Shown here: positions 1 through 7,786 of the stretch, piece after piece
Numbering within the stretch: position 1 is the first letter of the stretch
Layout: each line of letters starts with the position of its first letter
Source: Limnochordia bacterium
GTDB taxonomy: Bacteria > Bacillota > Limnochordia > Darwinibacteriales > DTU012
Assembly: GCA_007116145.1 (NCBI GenBank)
Contig: SKJB01000032.1
Coordinates: 1 to 45,594 of the forward strand
Reading direction: 5' to 3'
DNA length: 45,594 nucleotides
Notes under the pieces: generated by a model
Seen by the model: the letters and a program-made list of their open reading frames with translations, nothing else
The model's database searches: none
Told to the model about the DNA's origin: nothing
Position numbers and translations under genes: made by a program

Positions 1-1376
1 ATTTTGACCAATCCACTTTTTCTATAGCTGGAATACAGCTAGAACGCGATACGGAGCTCGAGATAATGGTTAAGGTTGATGCAGTGGATGTATCTTTCGA
101 CACGCTTGATATTACTTTAGATTTAGAGTTAGAGAATATTGTTATTAGTGAATTTGTCGCCAAGGTTAAACAAGAAATCGATATTAGCGAGATGGATCTG
201 TTTGTAACTGATGACTATAATCTCGAATCATTGACCATTAATGATGGTGTGATTGAGATGCGGTTTATTGAACCTGAAACGGGTCTTGCGCTAGATGTCA
301 CGAAGTTAATAGTGACTAGTCTAGAATTAGGGCTAGAATCAGATCAAGATGCAACACCTTTGCCAGGTGATCCTATCCAGCTGCAAGGTGTGGTACTACG
401 ACCGGATTCTATATTACACATAGAGGCTAATGTTACAGGCTCAGATATTGATGTCGAAACGACGAAGACGATTCGTATCGAGGCAGAACTTGCAGAACTA
501 GAATTAGGTCTCTTCAGTGGAAATATTAAGCAAACTCTATCTGCAACAGAACTGAATCTAGATAAACTTGAACTTGATTATGAGATTCCCGAGGAACTGG
601 ATGGATTGCTCGATAGCCTTAGTTGGATTGATATTATGCTCGAATTAGAAGTGGATAATTCGACAGGTATTCCATTAAATATGGCAGGATTAGCGGTTGA
701 ATTTGAGAACGAAGCTGGTCAAACGCAAATGGTAAGCTTGCCGCAACCCAATGAAGCAGGAAATTATGTCTTACGACCAGATCCTGCTAATCCAAATGAT
801 CCCATTATGGCTGCGATAAAGTTGAAGCCTGTACATGCAGAGGTAGTTGGAGATTTCATTGTGGGTAGTGACGATAAAATTGTAGATGGTGATTTATCTC
901 AAGAGCTTACAATACGTGTTGCTTTTACCTTAAATGGCAGTATTGCCATTAATATCGAGGATTTAGATCCAATCGTAAGCCGTGTCCAGACTATTGCACC
1001 AAGTAAGGAAGCCACCGATGCGCTCAAGGATTACACAAGTGATCTAAAGCTGTTTGTCAATGTTGATAACCATCTTCCGGTTGGTGCTAAGCTGTCTGTT
1101 GAGTTTTCAACCAGTGATAAATCGGGTGATGCCTATAAAGTGGAGATTGCTGAGATTGCGTCTGGGATTAAAAAGGATGGTATAGTTGTTGAGGAGCAAC
1201 GCAGTGAGTTAGTCATTAGTGTTGACGAAACCATGCGTGAGTATATCAGTAGTGGTGCAGACATTCAGGCATCCATCGTACTGCTTGGTGAAGATCAAGA
1301 ATTATTCACCATGAGGGCTACAGACTATCTTAAGGTACAGATGTGGGCTGAAGTCACACTTAAGGTCAATCACTAG
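1..1376 (+). CDS. Beta-rich protein of unknown function, 5' end outside the window
   Basis: The reading frame is open from the window edge (first full codon at base 3) through to TAG at 1374-1376, so the Met at base 66 is probably internal and the gene begins upstream. About 458 residues are visible. They are rich in Asp, Glu, Ile, Leu and Val, contain no Cys, and consist of alternating hydrophobic and charged strands of the type xLxLELEL, as in all-beta surface or periplasmic proteins. No signal peptide or membrane segment can be seen in the visible part. I do not recognise a family. It lies 12 bp before a signal-peptide-bearing barrel protein on the same strand, so the two are probably co-transcribed, and an envelope role is likely by association only. 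Confidence 0.75.
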   Translation, partial: FDQSTFSIAGIQLERDTELEIMVKVDAVDVSFDTLDITLDLELENIVISEFVAKVKQEIDISEMDLFVTDDYNLESLTINDGVIEMRFIEPETGLALDVTKLIVTSLELGLESDQDATPLPGDPIQLQGVVLRPDSILHIEANVTGSDIDVETTKTIRIEAELAELELGLFSGNIKQTLSATELNLDKLELDYEIPEELDGLLDSLSWIDIMLELEVDNSTGIPLNMAGLAVEFENEAGQTQMVSLPQPNEAGNYVLRPDPANPNDPIMAAIKLKPVHAEVVGDFIVGSDDKIVDGDLSQELTIRVAFTLNGSIAINIEDLDPIVSRVQTIAPSKEATDALKDYTSDLKLFVNVDNHLPVGAKLSVEFSTSDKSGDAYKVEIAEIASGIKKDGIVVEEQRSELVISVDETMREYISSGADIQASIVLLGEDQELFTMRATDYLKVQMWAEVTLKVNH

Positions 1377-1388
1377 GGGGGGATCAAG

Positions 1389-2666
1389 ATGAAAAAACTT
1401 AATTTAGCTTTACTGATTGTGTTAGTCCTATCGTTTTCTGGACAGGCGGCATTCTCGGGGCAGGAATTAGCTTTGGGGGATGTTTATCCGAATACTGCTG
1501 AGGGTATCTCGGGGGTTTTGTATAATCCAGCCAACCTAATCACAGATGAAGGTGGTAGTTTCTATCTTTCTGTCGGTGCGAAGGCTGATCTCGATTCCTT
1601 TAATCTTGGTCTCCTACAGATCCTAAATGCCGAATGGGATGAGCAACAACGCCAAGATATAGTCCATGGAGTGTCAGGTAGCGCTGTCTCCATATCTGGC
1701 CATGCAGTCCCAACGTTTGGAGTCCGCATAGGAAAGTTTGGTCTAATTGGTGGTGGGCAAGCTCAAGTCACAGGGAGCATGCCTAAACAGTTTGTGGAGT
1801 TAGCTATGTTTGGTATAGATGGAAAAACACTGATGGACGGGGAGTCACTGCATTACTCTCTCAATAACCTCGATGCTCTTGGTGTGGGCTATGGCGAGGG
1901 TGGAGTTAGCTTTGCCTATGATTTTAGTCCGGCAGGTAGCATAGATAGAGTTCAGCTTGGTGTTACGGGTAAGTACTTGTATGGTGCCGCGTATGAGCAG
2001 GTTCGATCGGATGGTGATGTTAGGTTAGCGTATGAGAATAACATAAGCTCGATCACTGCTACTGATATTGCTGTCCAGCGGTTATCGAGTCGATCCGGAA
2101 CTGGTTATGCAGTCGATTTCGGTAGTAAAATGACTATGGGCAACTTAACGGTGGATGCGAGTATGCTAAATATAGGTAAAATGACTTGGAATAATGTGGA
2201 GGAATCACGTTATTACCGCGACGGTAGTCATAAGCTACTTGAGTTTGGTTTTGATTTAGATAACTTTGCTTTAGTGTTTGAATCTGAGGACTTTGACAAG
2301 TTCTTGCAAGAAGAGACCAATTCTATCTCGGCGATGGAGTGGCAATTACCACGAATAATCCGTGTTGGTCTAGCCTATGAACACACGCAGAAGATCACAC
2401 TGTTTGGTGAGATTAAGCGTACGGAATATTTTGCGCCCACAGAGTCTGTATCGTTTTTGTTAGTCGGTGGAGCGGAGTTACGTCCATTCTCGGCTGTACC
2501 TATCCGAGTGGCGTTGCGTAGCTTAGACGGAGCACTGTCTATGGATGGTGGCTTGGGTATGCATGTCGGTGCGATGCGTATTGATGCAGGCATACGAGGT
2601 CTAGGTGGACTTTTAGGTTACGGTAATGGATTTGGTGTGGGAGTTAATCTATCGTTTATCTTCTAA
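1389..2666 (+). CDS. Outer-membrane beta-barrel-like protein (DUF5723/TraF-like)
   Basis: A 425-residue protein opening with a clear signal peptide (Lys-Lys, then a hydrophobic run to about residue 20). The mature part begins with a segment around ALGDVYPNTAEGISGVLYNP, like the 'YNPA' motif at the N terminus of FadL/PorV/TraF-type barrels. The rest is Gly- and aromatic-rich with amphipathic strands, and the last residues end in Phe, as outer-membrane barrels do for recognition by the BAM machinery. DUF5723 is my best family assignment; the exact function (assembly factor, lipid transport or scaffold) is not evident. An SD-like GGGGGG lies upstream of the ATG, 12 bp after the preceding gene. 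If correct it implies an outer membrane. A strong terminator follows. Confidence 0.7.
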   Translation: MKKLNLALLIVLVLSFSGQAAFSGQELALGDVYPNTAEGISGVLYNPANLITDEGGSFYLSVGAKADLDSFNLGLLQILNAEWDEQQRQDIVHGVSGSAVSISGHAVPTFGVRIGKFGLIGGGQAQVTGSMPKQFVELAMFGIDGKTLMDGESLHYSLNNLDALGVGYGEGGVSFAYDFSPAGSIDRVQLGVTGKYLYGAAYEQVRSDGDVRLAYENNISSITATDIAVQRLSSRSGTGYAVDFGSKMTMGNLTVDASMLNIGKMTWNNVEESRYYRDGSHKLLEFGFDLDNFALVFESEDFDKFLQEETNSISAMEWQLPRIIRVGLAYEHTQKITLFGEIKRTEYFAPTESVSFLLVGGAELRPFSAVPIRVALRSLDGALSMDGGLGMHVGAMRIDAGIRGLGGLLGYGNGFGVGVNLSFIF

Positions 2667-2672
2667 TTAAAC

Positions 2673-2710
2673 AAAAAGAGCGGATGAATAGCATTCACCC
2701 GCTCTTTTTT
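2673..2710. terminator. Bidirectional intrinsic terminator
   Basis: A 15-bp stem (2675-2689 with 2693-2707, one mismatch, 3-nt loop) is flanked by A-runs on the left and T-runs on the right. It therefore works for the barrel gene on + and for the uronate-isomerase-like gene, which ends at 2719 on -. Confidence 0.9.
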
Positions 2711-2718
2711 ACTATTTG

Positions 2719-3960
2719 TTATTTATTATGACCTAAGAATTGCCAGAAATTGTTGCTAAATAGGTCTTCCACATCGCGTTTTATTTCTGCTTCAGTTAAT
2801 CCCCAATCTGCGTCGAGGATATCACTGTACTTGTCAATCAGAACTTCAGCAATCAGGGCGCGTGAGTGGGTCCACTTATAAATCAACTGATCCAATACCC
2901 GGGCGTCGGAGTGTTGAGGTATAAATGATAAGCCTAAGGTCTCCATACGCATCCGTGTAATTTCATCGATAATACTTGGATTATTTAAGTACCACCAGCA
3001 GCCGAAAACCATCAAGTTTCTAAACTTTCTAGCTGTAATCGCTAGTTCATGTTGGTTTTCTTTCGCTAGCATTGTGACCATAAATTTATTGTCAGGGTAG
3101 TTCTTACATAAGTATTCCACGACACCTACATTTGATTTTCCTAAAGAATCTCCAGCTAAACCTAACTTGAAGTTGACTTGTTTATTAACACCAATCATCA
3201 TTGCAAAGGGGACGTCTTCCTCACGGCTGACAGGAATAACACATTGTTCAATTATTCTTGAACGCAGTGAATCCTCAGGAACCATAAAGGTTGGTGGCAA
3301 TGAAACGGCTAAATACAGTGCATTCATTTTTGTAATCCATTCGGACAGAAAACGCTTTATTTCACCGATCGATTGTTGATCTAAGTCTTTGGATACTTTA
3401 TATCCCCATTTTTGTAATTGGATGTAGGATCTTTCATAGTTATTTAGCAATGGATCTATGCGGAGAGCAGCTTTAAAGCGTGAATCGCTATAACCAATCT
3501 TATCCCAGATCTGTTTTTCTGCGGCATCAAACGGATCATTAGTCATGACAACCTCTTTTACACCTGCAACTTCAAAAACCTTGTTAATATAGTCCGTTGT
3601 CGACATGCTAGCGAAATATTTGCGATAGCTATTAAGATCTCTTGTGGACACGTCTAGACCAAGCTTAGCTAAAACAGTTAAAACCCCTCTTTGGGCTTCA
3701 CTCACAGGGGAGTGCTCAATAAAGAGCTTTTGCCAAATTAGATCAGCTTGTTGCTGCTTGGATAGTGCAAAAAAGTCTGCATATGCCATGTCTGAGTATC
3801 GAAAGTACTCGGCAATCAGATAGTGGTAGGTGACTAATTCATCAATACCCCATAGTAGTAGGTCTCGGAAGTTTTCAGCGTAGAGATGGGTATGAACGTC
3901 AGTAATTTGCACACGATTTACCTCATGTACAACCACTTCGCGTAGTTGCTGTTTGTCCAT
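2719..3960 (-). CDS. Uronate isomerase-like protein (amidohydrolase fold)
   Basis: A 413-residue protein. The N-terminal VHTHLY (His23-x-His25) matches the first metal-ligand pair of the amidohydrolase superfamily. A late segment with FGCWWY, followed by HSDAR (Asp352, Arg354), resembles the GWWF...TDSR end of glucuronate isomerase (UxaC), which interconverts glucuronate/galacturonate and fructuronate/tagaturonate. At 413 residues it is clearly shorter than classical UxaC (about 470), so it belongs to a divergent branch whose substrate may differ. No other hexuronate gene (uxaA, uxaB, kdgK) lies beside it. SD GGAGGAG precedes the ATG at a normal distance. The about 390-bp region upstream carries a candidate structured RNA that could be its leader. 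Family call fairly sure; substrate uncertain. Confidence 0.7.
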   Translation of the reverse strand: MDKQQLREVVVHEVNRVQITDVHTHLYAENFRDLLLWGIDELVTYHYLIAEYFRYSDMAYADFFALSKQQQADLIWQKLFIEHSPVSEAQRGVLTVLAKLGLDVSTRDLNSYRKYFASMSTTDYINKVFEVAGVKEVVMTNDPFDAAEKQIWDKIGYSDSRFKAALRIDPLLNNYERSYIQLQKWGYKVSKDLDQQSIGEIKRFLSEWITKMNALYLAVSLPPTFMVPEDSLRSRIIEQCVIPVSREEDVPFAMMIGVNKQVNFKLGLAGDSLGKSNVGVVEYLCKNYPDNKFMVTMLAKENQHELAITARKFRNLMVFGCWWYLNNPSIIDEITRMRMETLGLSFIPQHSDARVLDQLIYKWTHSRALIAEVLIDKYSDILDADWGLTEAEIKRDVEDLFSNNFWQFLGHNK

Positions 3961-4032
3961 AATTTATACTCCTCCTTTGTGTTTAGTAAATCTAAAAACG
4001 TACCAATGCGAATTTTGAACTTCATCTGCACC

Positions 4033-4301
4033 GAACCCTTGCTAAGGGTATGAGTCTCTGTGGAAATGCCACTCTCCAACCATGGATACATTTCGGCCCT
4101 CCTTACGCTTTATTTAGAGAGTAATTCCACTTTTCAATCCATAGGAACAAGAGAGGGGAGCCGCTACCATATCACTGAACGCATGATTCACCACAACTTG
4201 GCACACGGTAGCTACGAGACTGGTTCCACCTTTTTCTGTACACCTTATGATTTATCTTTGAAGGTCGTAATTCCTTCTTCTTTTTTTCCGAAGAAGGAAT
4301 T
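4033..4301 (-). ncRNA. Candidate structured RNA or leader (strand uncertain)
   Basis: The gap between the nadC terminator and the uronate-isomerase-like gene has many complementary segments (plus-strand positions): hairpin ACCCTT/AAGGGT (4035-4040, 4044-4049); ACTCTC/GAGAGT (4071-4076, 4117-4122) interleaved with ATGGAT/ATCCAT (4082-4087, 4137-4142), which is a pseudoknot arrangement; GCTACC/GGTAGC (4163-4168, 4207-4212) nested inside GGAAC/GTTCC (4144-4148, 4223-4227); and a perfect 12-bp hairpin (4269-4280, 4290-4301). Minus orientation would make it a leader of the downstream gene, but complementarity alone does not decide the strand. No known riboswitch consensus was recognised. The size and pseudoknot recall large ncRNA classes such as raiA, a suggestion I cannot verify by eye. 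Confidence 0.45.
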
Positions 4302-4325
4302 AATTGCATCGATATTTGGTCAAGC

Positions 4326-4353
4326 AAAAAATCAGTCTCGATCAGACTGATTT
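4326..4353 (-). terminator. Intrinsic terminator of nadABC
   Basis: A perfect 10-bp stem (4344-4353 with 4329-4338, 5-nt loop), read on the minus strand, is followed by a U-run. The top of the stem overlaps the nadC stop codon (4352-4354), so the last codon is part of the hairpin. Confidence 0.88.
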
Positions 4354-5194
4354 ATAATATAATATTCATACTAAGATCAAATGCTTGCACAGAGTGAGTG
4401 AGGGCCCCGACAGAAATGTAATCGGCCCCTAGATTAGCGAGCTGTGGGAGAGATTCCAACGATACATTGCCAGAGATTTCAACTTTTGCTTGCCCCCCAA
4501 TTGTTTCAATGCCAGCCTTAATGGCGGCCAAATGCATATTGTCGAGCATAATAATATCAGCGTGGGCAGCTAAGGCTTGGAGTATTTCTGCTTGGTTAGT
4601 CACTTCTACTTCGATTTTTGCTGTAATCGGAATCTGATTACGAACTCGTTCTACCGCACTGATAATACCTCCTGCACCTTTAATATGATTATCTTTAATC
4701 ATGACTGCATCGGATAAGCTTAAGCGATGATTCCATCCGCCGCCTACTGTGACGGCATATTTGTCTAAATAACGCCAGCCTGGCAGCGTTTTACGTGTAT
4801 CAACAATCTTCGTTTTGCTCGAGGTCAAAAGTTGAACATATTGATAAGTGGCAGTTGCAATTCCGCTGAGGCGTTGGAGAACATTAAGGCATATGCGTTC
4901 ACCCTGTAATAATCCAACCATAGATCCTTGGATGGTAGCAATACTAGTACCTTTGTCCACCAAGTCGCCTTCACTTACATGCAGTTGGATGGAGATTTGC
5001 GAATCGAGTTTGTGAAATATGTGTTGAATGAGGGGAAGCCCTGCAATAATTCCGTGCTCTTTGGCTGTAATCCGAGCAGTGGCGGTTTCCTTAGAAAAAA
5101 TGCTGTTAGTGGTAATGTCGCCAGCAGGAAGGTCTTCATTTAAGGCTAGATCAAGTAATTTCTCTACTAGTTTTGGATCCAGTCTAGCTGGCAT
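4352..5194 (-). CDS. nadC: Nicotinate-nucleotide pyrophosphorylase (quinolinate phosphoribosyltransferase)
   Basis: Converts quinolinate and PRPP to nicotinate mononucleotide, the third step of de novo NAD synthesis. Family motifs are present: the RKTLPGWR segment with the following KYAVTVGGGWNHR, then LSDAVMIKDNHI, the VEVTN strand, IMLDNM, and a C-terminal EISGNVSLES and ISVGALTHS. I start it at the ATG at 5194 (280 aa, usual length), preceded by GAGGTG; the frame runs further upstream but only into nadB. It overlaps the end of nadB by 11 bp, which suggests translational coupling. Last gene of nadABC, closed by a strong terminator. Confidence 0.95.
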   Translation of the reverse strand: MPARLDPKLVEKLLDLALNEDLPAGDITTNSIFSKETATARITAKEHGIIAGLPLIQHIFHKLDSQISIQLHVSEGDLVDKGTSIATIQGSMVGLLQGERICLNVLQRLSGIATATYQYVQLLTSSKTKIVDTRKTLPGWRYLDKYAVTVGGGWNHRLSLSDAVMIKDNHIKGAGGIISAVERVRNQIPITAKIEVEVTNQAEILQALAAHADIIMLDNMHLAAIKAGIETIGGQAKVEISGNVSLESLPQLANLGADYISVGALTHSVQAFDLSMNIIL

Positions 5195-6710
5195 AGATGA
5201 CACCTCGTTTCTGGTTCTCGCTAAAATAGTGACAACCAATACTTGTTGGCCGTTGCAAGGCTGCAGCGGCGATGAGACCGGCTACGGTGGTTTTGTTAAG
5301 TGTCTGATAGTAATACGCGGAACAGGTATAATGATTCGTTAAAGTGCTCTTTAGAGATGCCAACTCTTGCTGGGCTAAGCGTATCTGTTCATAGGAGCGA
5401 TAAATTCCTAGACTTTCATTGACGATGGTGCTAACCCGTTGGTTAATGGCCTCTGTTTCTTGGTGGCTAATTGGGCTTTTTGTGTTGTTCCAATACTGGA
5501 TTTGGGGCATTTTGTTATGGGTAACCTGCATTGCAACCATTTGTTTGGCTGCACGTTTGGCAAAGACTAGGCATTCTAGTAATGAGTTACTAGCTAAGCG
5601 ATTGGCGCCGTGGACCCCTGTCCTAGCAACTTCACCAGCGGCCCATAGTTGATGCACACTTGTTTGGCCGAATGAATTCGTTGTTATCCCTCCGATCGAA
5701 TAATGGGCTCCCGGTTTCACTGGTATGGGATCAGAGTTTAGATCAATCCCAAGTTCCCTACACCTTTGCGTAATCATGGGAAAACGTTGGGTAAAGTGGG
5801 GCTGAAGTCGAGTTACATCTAAGTACACATAAGAAATGGCACTATTCTGGATTTCGCGATATATCGCTCGACTTACGATATCCCGTGGGGCTAATTCTCC
5901 TAACGGATGATAGTTTGGCATAAACCGCTGTCCCCGTTCGTTTATCAGCAGTGCTCCTTCACCACGAACAGCCTCTGAAATTAGAAATCCTTTAATGGTA
6001 GGATGTGCAAGGGTTGTGGGGTGAAACTGAATAAACTCCAAATCCTGTAGGTTGACTCCAGCTCGGTGGCCCGCTGCAATTCCGTCTCCGTTGATCGTCA
6101 CATTATTTGTGCTATCTGGGTAAATTCCACTGTAGCCTCCAGAGGCTAGTAAGGTAGAAGAAGCTGTGAACGAAACGGTTTGATCATTATGCAAAGCAAG
6201 ACACCCGTAACAGTGATTTTCGGAGACACTCAATTCAATCACCATGTGCTCAGGGATAATAGTAATGTTAGATTGGGCTCCAACAAGTTGGGCTAAGTGA
6301 CTACAAATTCGTTGCCCCGTTTGGTCACCTCCAGCATGAATAATACGGGCATGACTATGGGATCCTTCTCTTGCTAGATGCAGCTGGGATCCGTCATCTA
6401 GTCTGTCAAATTCCACTCCTAAGTCGATGAGTTGGCGCACAGCTGTTGGTGCTTGATCGATCAAGATCTGCGTATGATGTGGGTGGTTAAAGAAACTACC
6501 AGCTTTTAATGTGTCTTGATAGTGCGATAGAAAGCTATCCTCTAAATTCAAACAGACCGCAATTCCCCCTTGGGCAAGAGCTGAATTGCTTTCTTTGAGA
6601 GATGCTTTGGTAACAAGATTGACAGATCCATATTTTGCTAGTTCTAAGGCTGCAACTAGACCTGCTATACCCGCACCGATTATCAAGAAATCGCTGTGAT
6701 TGGTTTGCAT
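5184..6710 (-). CDS. nadB: L-aspartate oxidase
   Basis: A 508-residue FAD enzyme that oxidises L-aspartate to iminoaspartate, the first step of bacterial de novo NAD synthesis. The N-terminal dinucleotide-binding motif IIGAGIAGLVAALE is followed by SNSALAQGGIA. The middle contains the substrate and active-site stretch FHPTTL, ISEAVRGEGA and PRDIVSRAI, and then TGVHGANRLASNSLLECLVF, typical of the NadB/succinate-dehydrogenase flavoprotein family. The absence of any sdhB or sdhC neighbour and the flanking nadA and nadC make NadB the clear choice. It starts 11 bp after nadA and overlaps nadC by 11 bp. Length matches the family. Confidence 0.96.
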   Translation of the reverse strand: MQTNHSDFLIIGAGIAGLVAALELAKYGSVNLVTKASLKESNSALAQGGIAVCLNLEDSFLSHYQDTLKAGSFFNHPHHTQILIDQAPTAVRQLIDLGVEFDRLDDGSQLHLAREGSHSHARIIHAGGDQTGQRICSHLAQLVGAQSNITIIPEHMVIELSVSENHCYGCLALHNDQTVSFTASSTLLASGGYSGIYPDSTNNVTINGDGIAAGHRAGVNLQDLEFIQFHPTTLAHPTIKGFLISEAVRGEGALLINERGQRFMPNYHPLGELAPRDIVSRAIYREIQNSAISYVYLDVTRLQPHFTQRFPMITQRCRELGIDLNSDPIPVKPGAHYSIGGITTNSFGQTSVHQLWAAGEVARTGVHGANRLASNSLLECLVFAKRAAKQMVAMQVTHNKMPQIQYWNNTKSPISHQETEAINQRVSTIVNESLGIYRSYEQIRLAQQELASLKSTLTNHYTCSAYYYQTLNKTTVAGLIAAAALQRPTSIGCHYFSENQKRGVIYAS

Positions 6711-6721
6711 GAAACGATCAC

Positions 6722-7639
6722 CTACTTATAGGTTAGCATTCGCTCTAAAGCAGTTTTCGCTTGAATTCGAATGTCTTCAGATACTGTTATCTTTGTTTCC
6801 ATATGTATCAATGCTTTTTCTATGCTCTGCAGACGTGTTTTCTTCATGTTTGGACAGACGAGACCGGGTGCAAGTAAGTAGAATGTCTTTGTCGGACACT
6901 TTGCCTTTAATTGAGTTACCACACCCATTTCGGTGCCAATTACAACTTTGGTCTGCGTACATGAAACGGCATATTGTATGATCGCCGTCGTACTACCTAC
7001 GAAGTCAGCTTGGTCGACAATTTCTGGTTCACATTCAGGATGAACAGCGATTACTGCATCAGGGTGATGCTGACGAATGAGAGCTACATCGTTTAAGGAG
7101 ACGCGTTGGTGTGTTACACAGGCGCCAGCCCAAGGAATAATCTGTTTCTTGGTATGTTGTGCCACGTAGTGGGCTAGATTTTTATCGGGCACAAAGAGAA
7201 TTTGATCATTATCGACTCCTGTAATTACCTGCAAAGCATTGCTCGATGTGCAACAGATATCACTAATTGATTTCACTTTAGCACTAGAGTTAATGTAGCA
7301 TACCACAGTAGCATTGGGGTATTGTGCTTTCGCAGCTTGTAACCCTTCGTAATCGATGGTGTCGGCCAATGGACATCCTGCTGTTTTCTCTGGAAGAAGG
7401 ATAGTTTTATGTGGAGCGAGAATATAGGCACTTTCAGCCATAAAATGTACCCCACAAAAGACAACCACTTGGGCACTGTTTTCCTTGGCTTGCACGCTAA
7501 GACCAAAGGAATCACCTACATAATCAGCTATCTGCTGGACTTCCTCAGATTGATAACTGTGCGCAAGAATAATTGCTTGCCGTTTTTCTTTTAAACGGAG
7601 AATATTCGCAAAGACTTTTGAATCCATATTCGTTGCCAT
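6722..7639 (-). CDS. nadA: Quinolinate synthase (4Fe-4S)
   Basis: Condenses iminoaspartate with dihydroxyacetone phosphate to quinolinate. Segments typical of NadA are visible: AIILAHSYQSEEVQQIADYV near the N terminus, FCGVHFMAESA with a cluster Cys, the HPECEPEIV region, GTEMGVV, and a C-terminal CPNMKKT with the last cluster Cys. The frame is open 75 nt further upstream, but the ATG at 7639 has AAGGAG at ideal spacing, and the extension would cross the palindrome and give a non-family N terminus. 305 residues is the usual size of the short NadA form. First gene of nadABC. Confidence 0.95.
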   Translation of the reverse strand: MATNMDSKVFANILRLKEKRQAIILAHSYQSEEVQQIADYVGDSFGLSVQAKENSAQVVVFCGVHFMAESAYILAPHKTILLPEKTAGCPLADTIDYEGLQAAKAQYPNATVVCYINSSAKVKSISDICCTSSNALQVITGVDNDQILFVPDKNLAHYVAQHTKKQIIPWAGACVTHQRVSLNDVALIRQHHPDAVIAVHPECEPEIVDQADFVGSTTAIIQYAVSCTQTKVVIGTEMGVVTQLKAKCPTKTFYLLAPGLVCPNMKKTRLQSIEKALIHMETKITVSEDIRIQAKTALERMLTYK

Positions 7640-7655
7640 ATCAAGCTCCTTTTTA

Positions 7656-7679
7656 GTGTATATACATATGTATTTACAC
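7656..7679. promoter_or_regulatory. 24-bp palindrome in the nadA leader, candidate operator
   Basis: A nearly perfect inverted repeat: the half site GTGTATATACAT at 7656-7667 is mirrored by 7668-7679 with one mismatch. It sits between the predicted -10 box and the nadA SD, a classical repressor position. Which regulator binds is unknown; NAD-responsive repressors (NiaR, NrtR, NadQ) are candidates, but I do not recognise their consensus in it. Confidence 0.5.
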
Positions 7680-7712
7680 TGTGAGGTAAAAAAATACCCG
7701 CTGACACGGATC

Positions 7713-7741
7713 ATTATAGTATAGTTTAGATTAATTGGCGA
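7713..7741 (-). promoter_or_regulatory. Sigma-A-type promoter of nadABC
   Basis: On the minus strand, TCGCCA (-35, four of six matches) is followed after 17 bp by a perfect TATAAT (7713-7718). The transcript would carry the 24-bp palindrome in its leader. Confidence 0.5.
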
Positions 7742-7786
7742 GAAAAAGCAAGGGTAGTTACGTTAAATTTTAAGGAGTGGTTTCAC

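Noticed and set aside
4060-4350. 96-codon plus-strand ORF between the uronate-isomerase-like gene and nadC
   Set aside because: No SD, no recognisable domain, and it runs into the nadC terminator. Its bases are better explained by the complementary segments of a candidate structured RNA.
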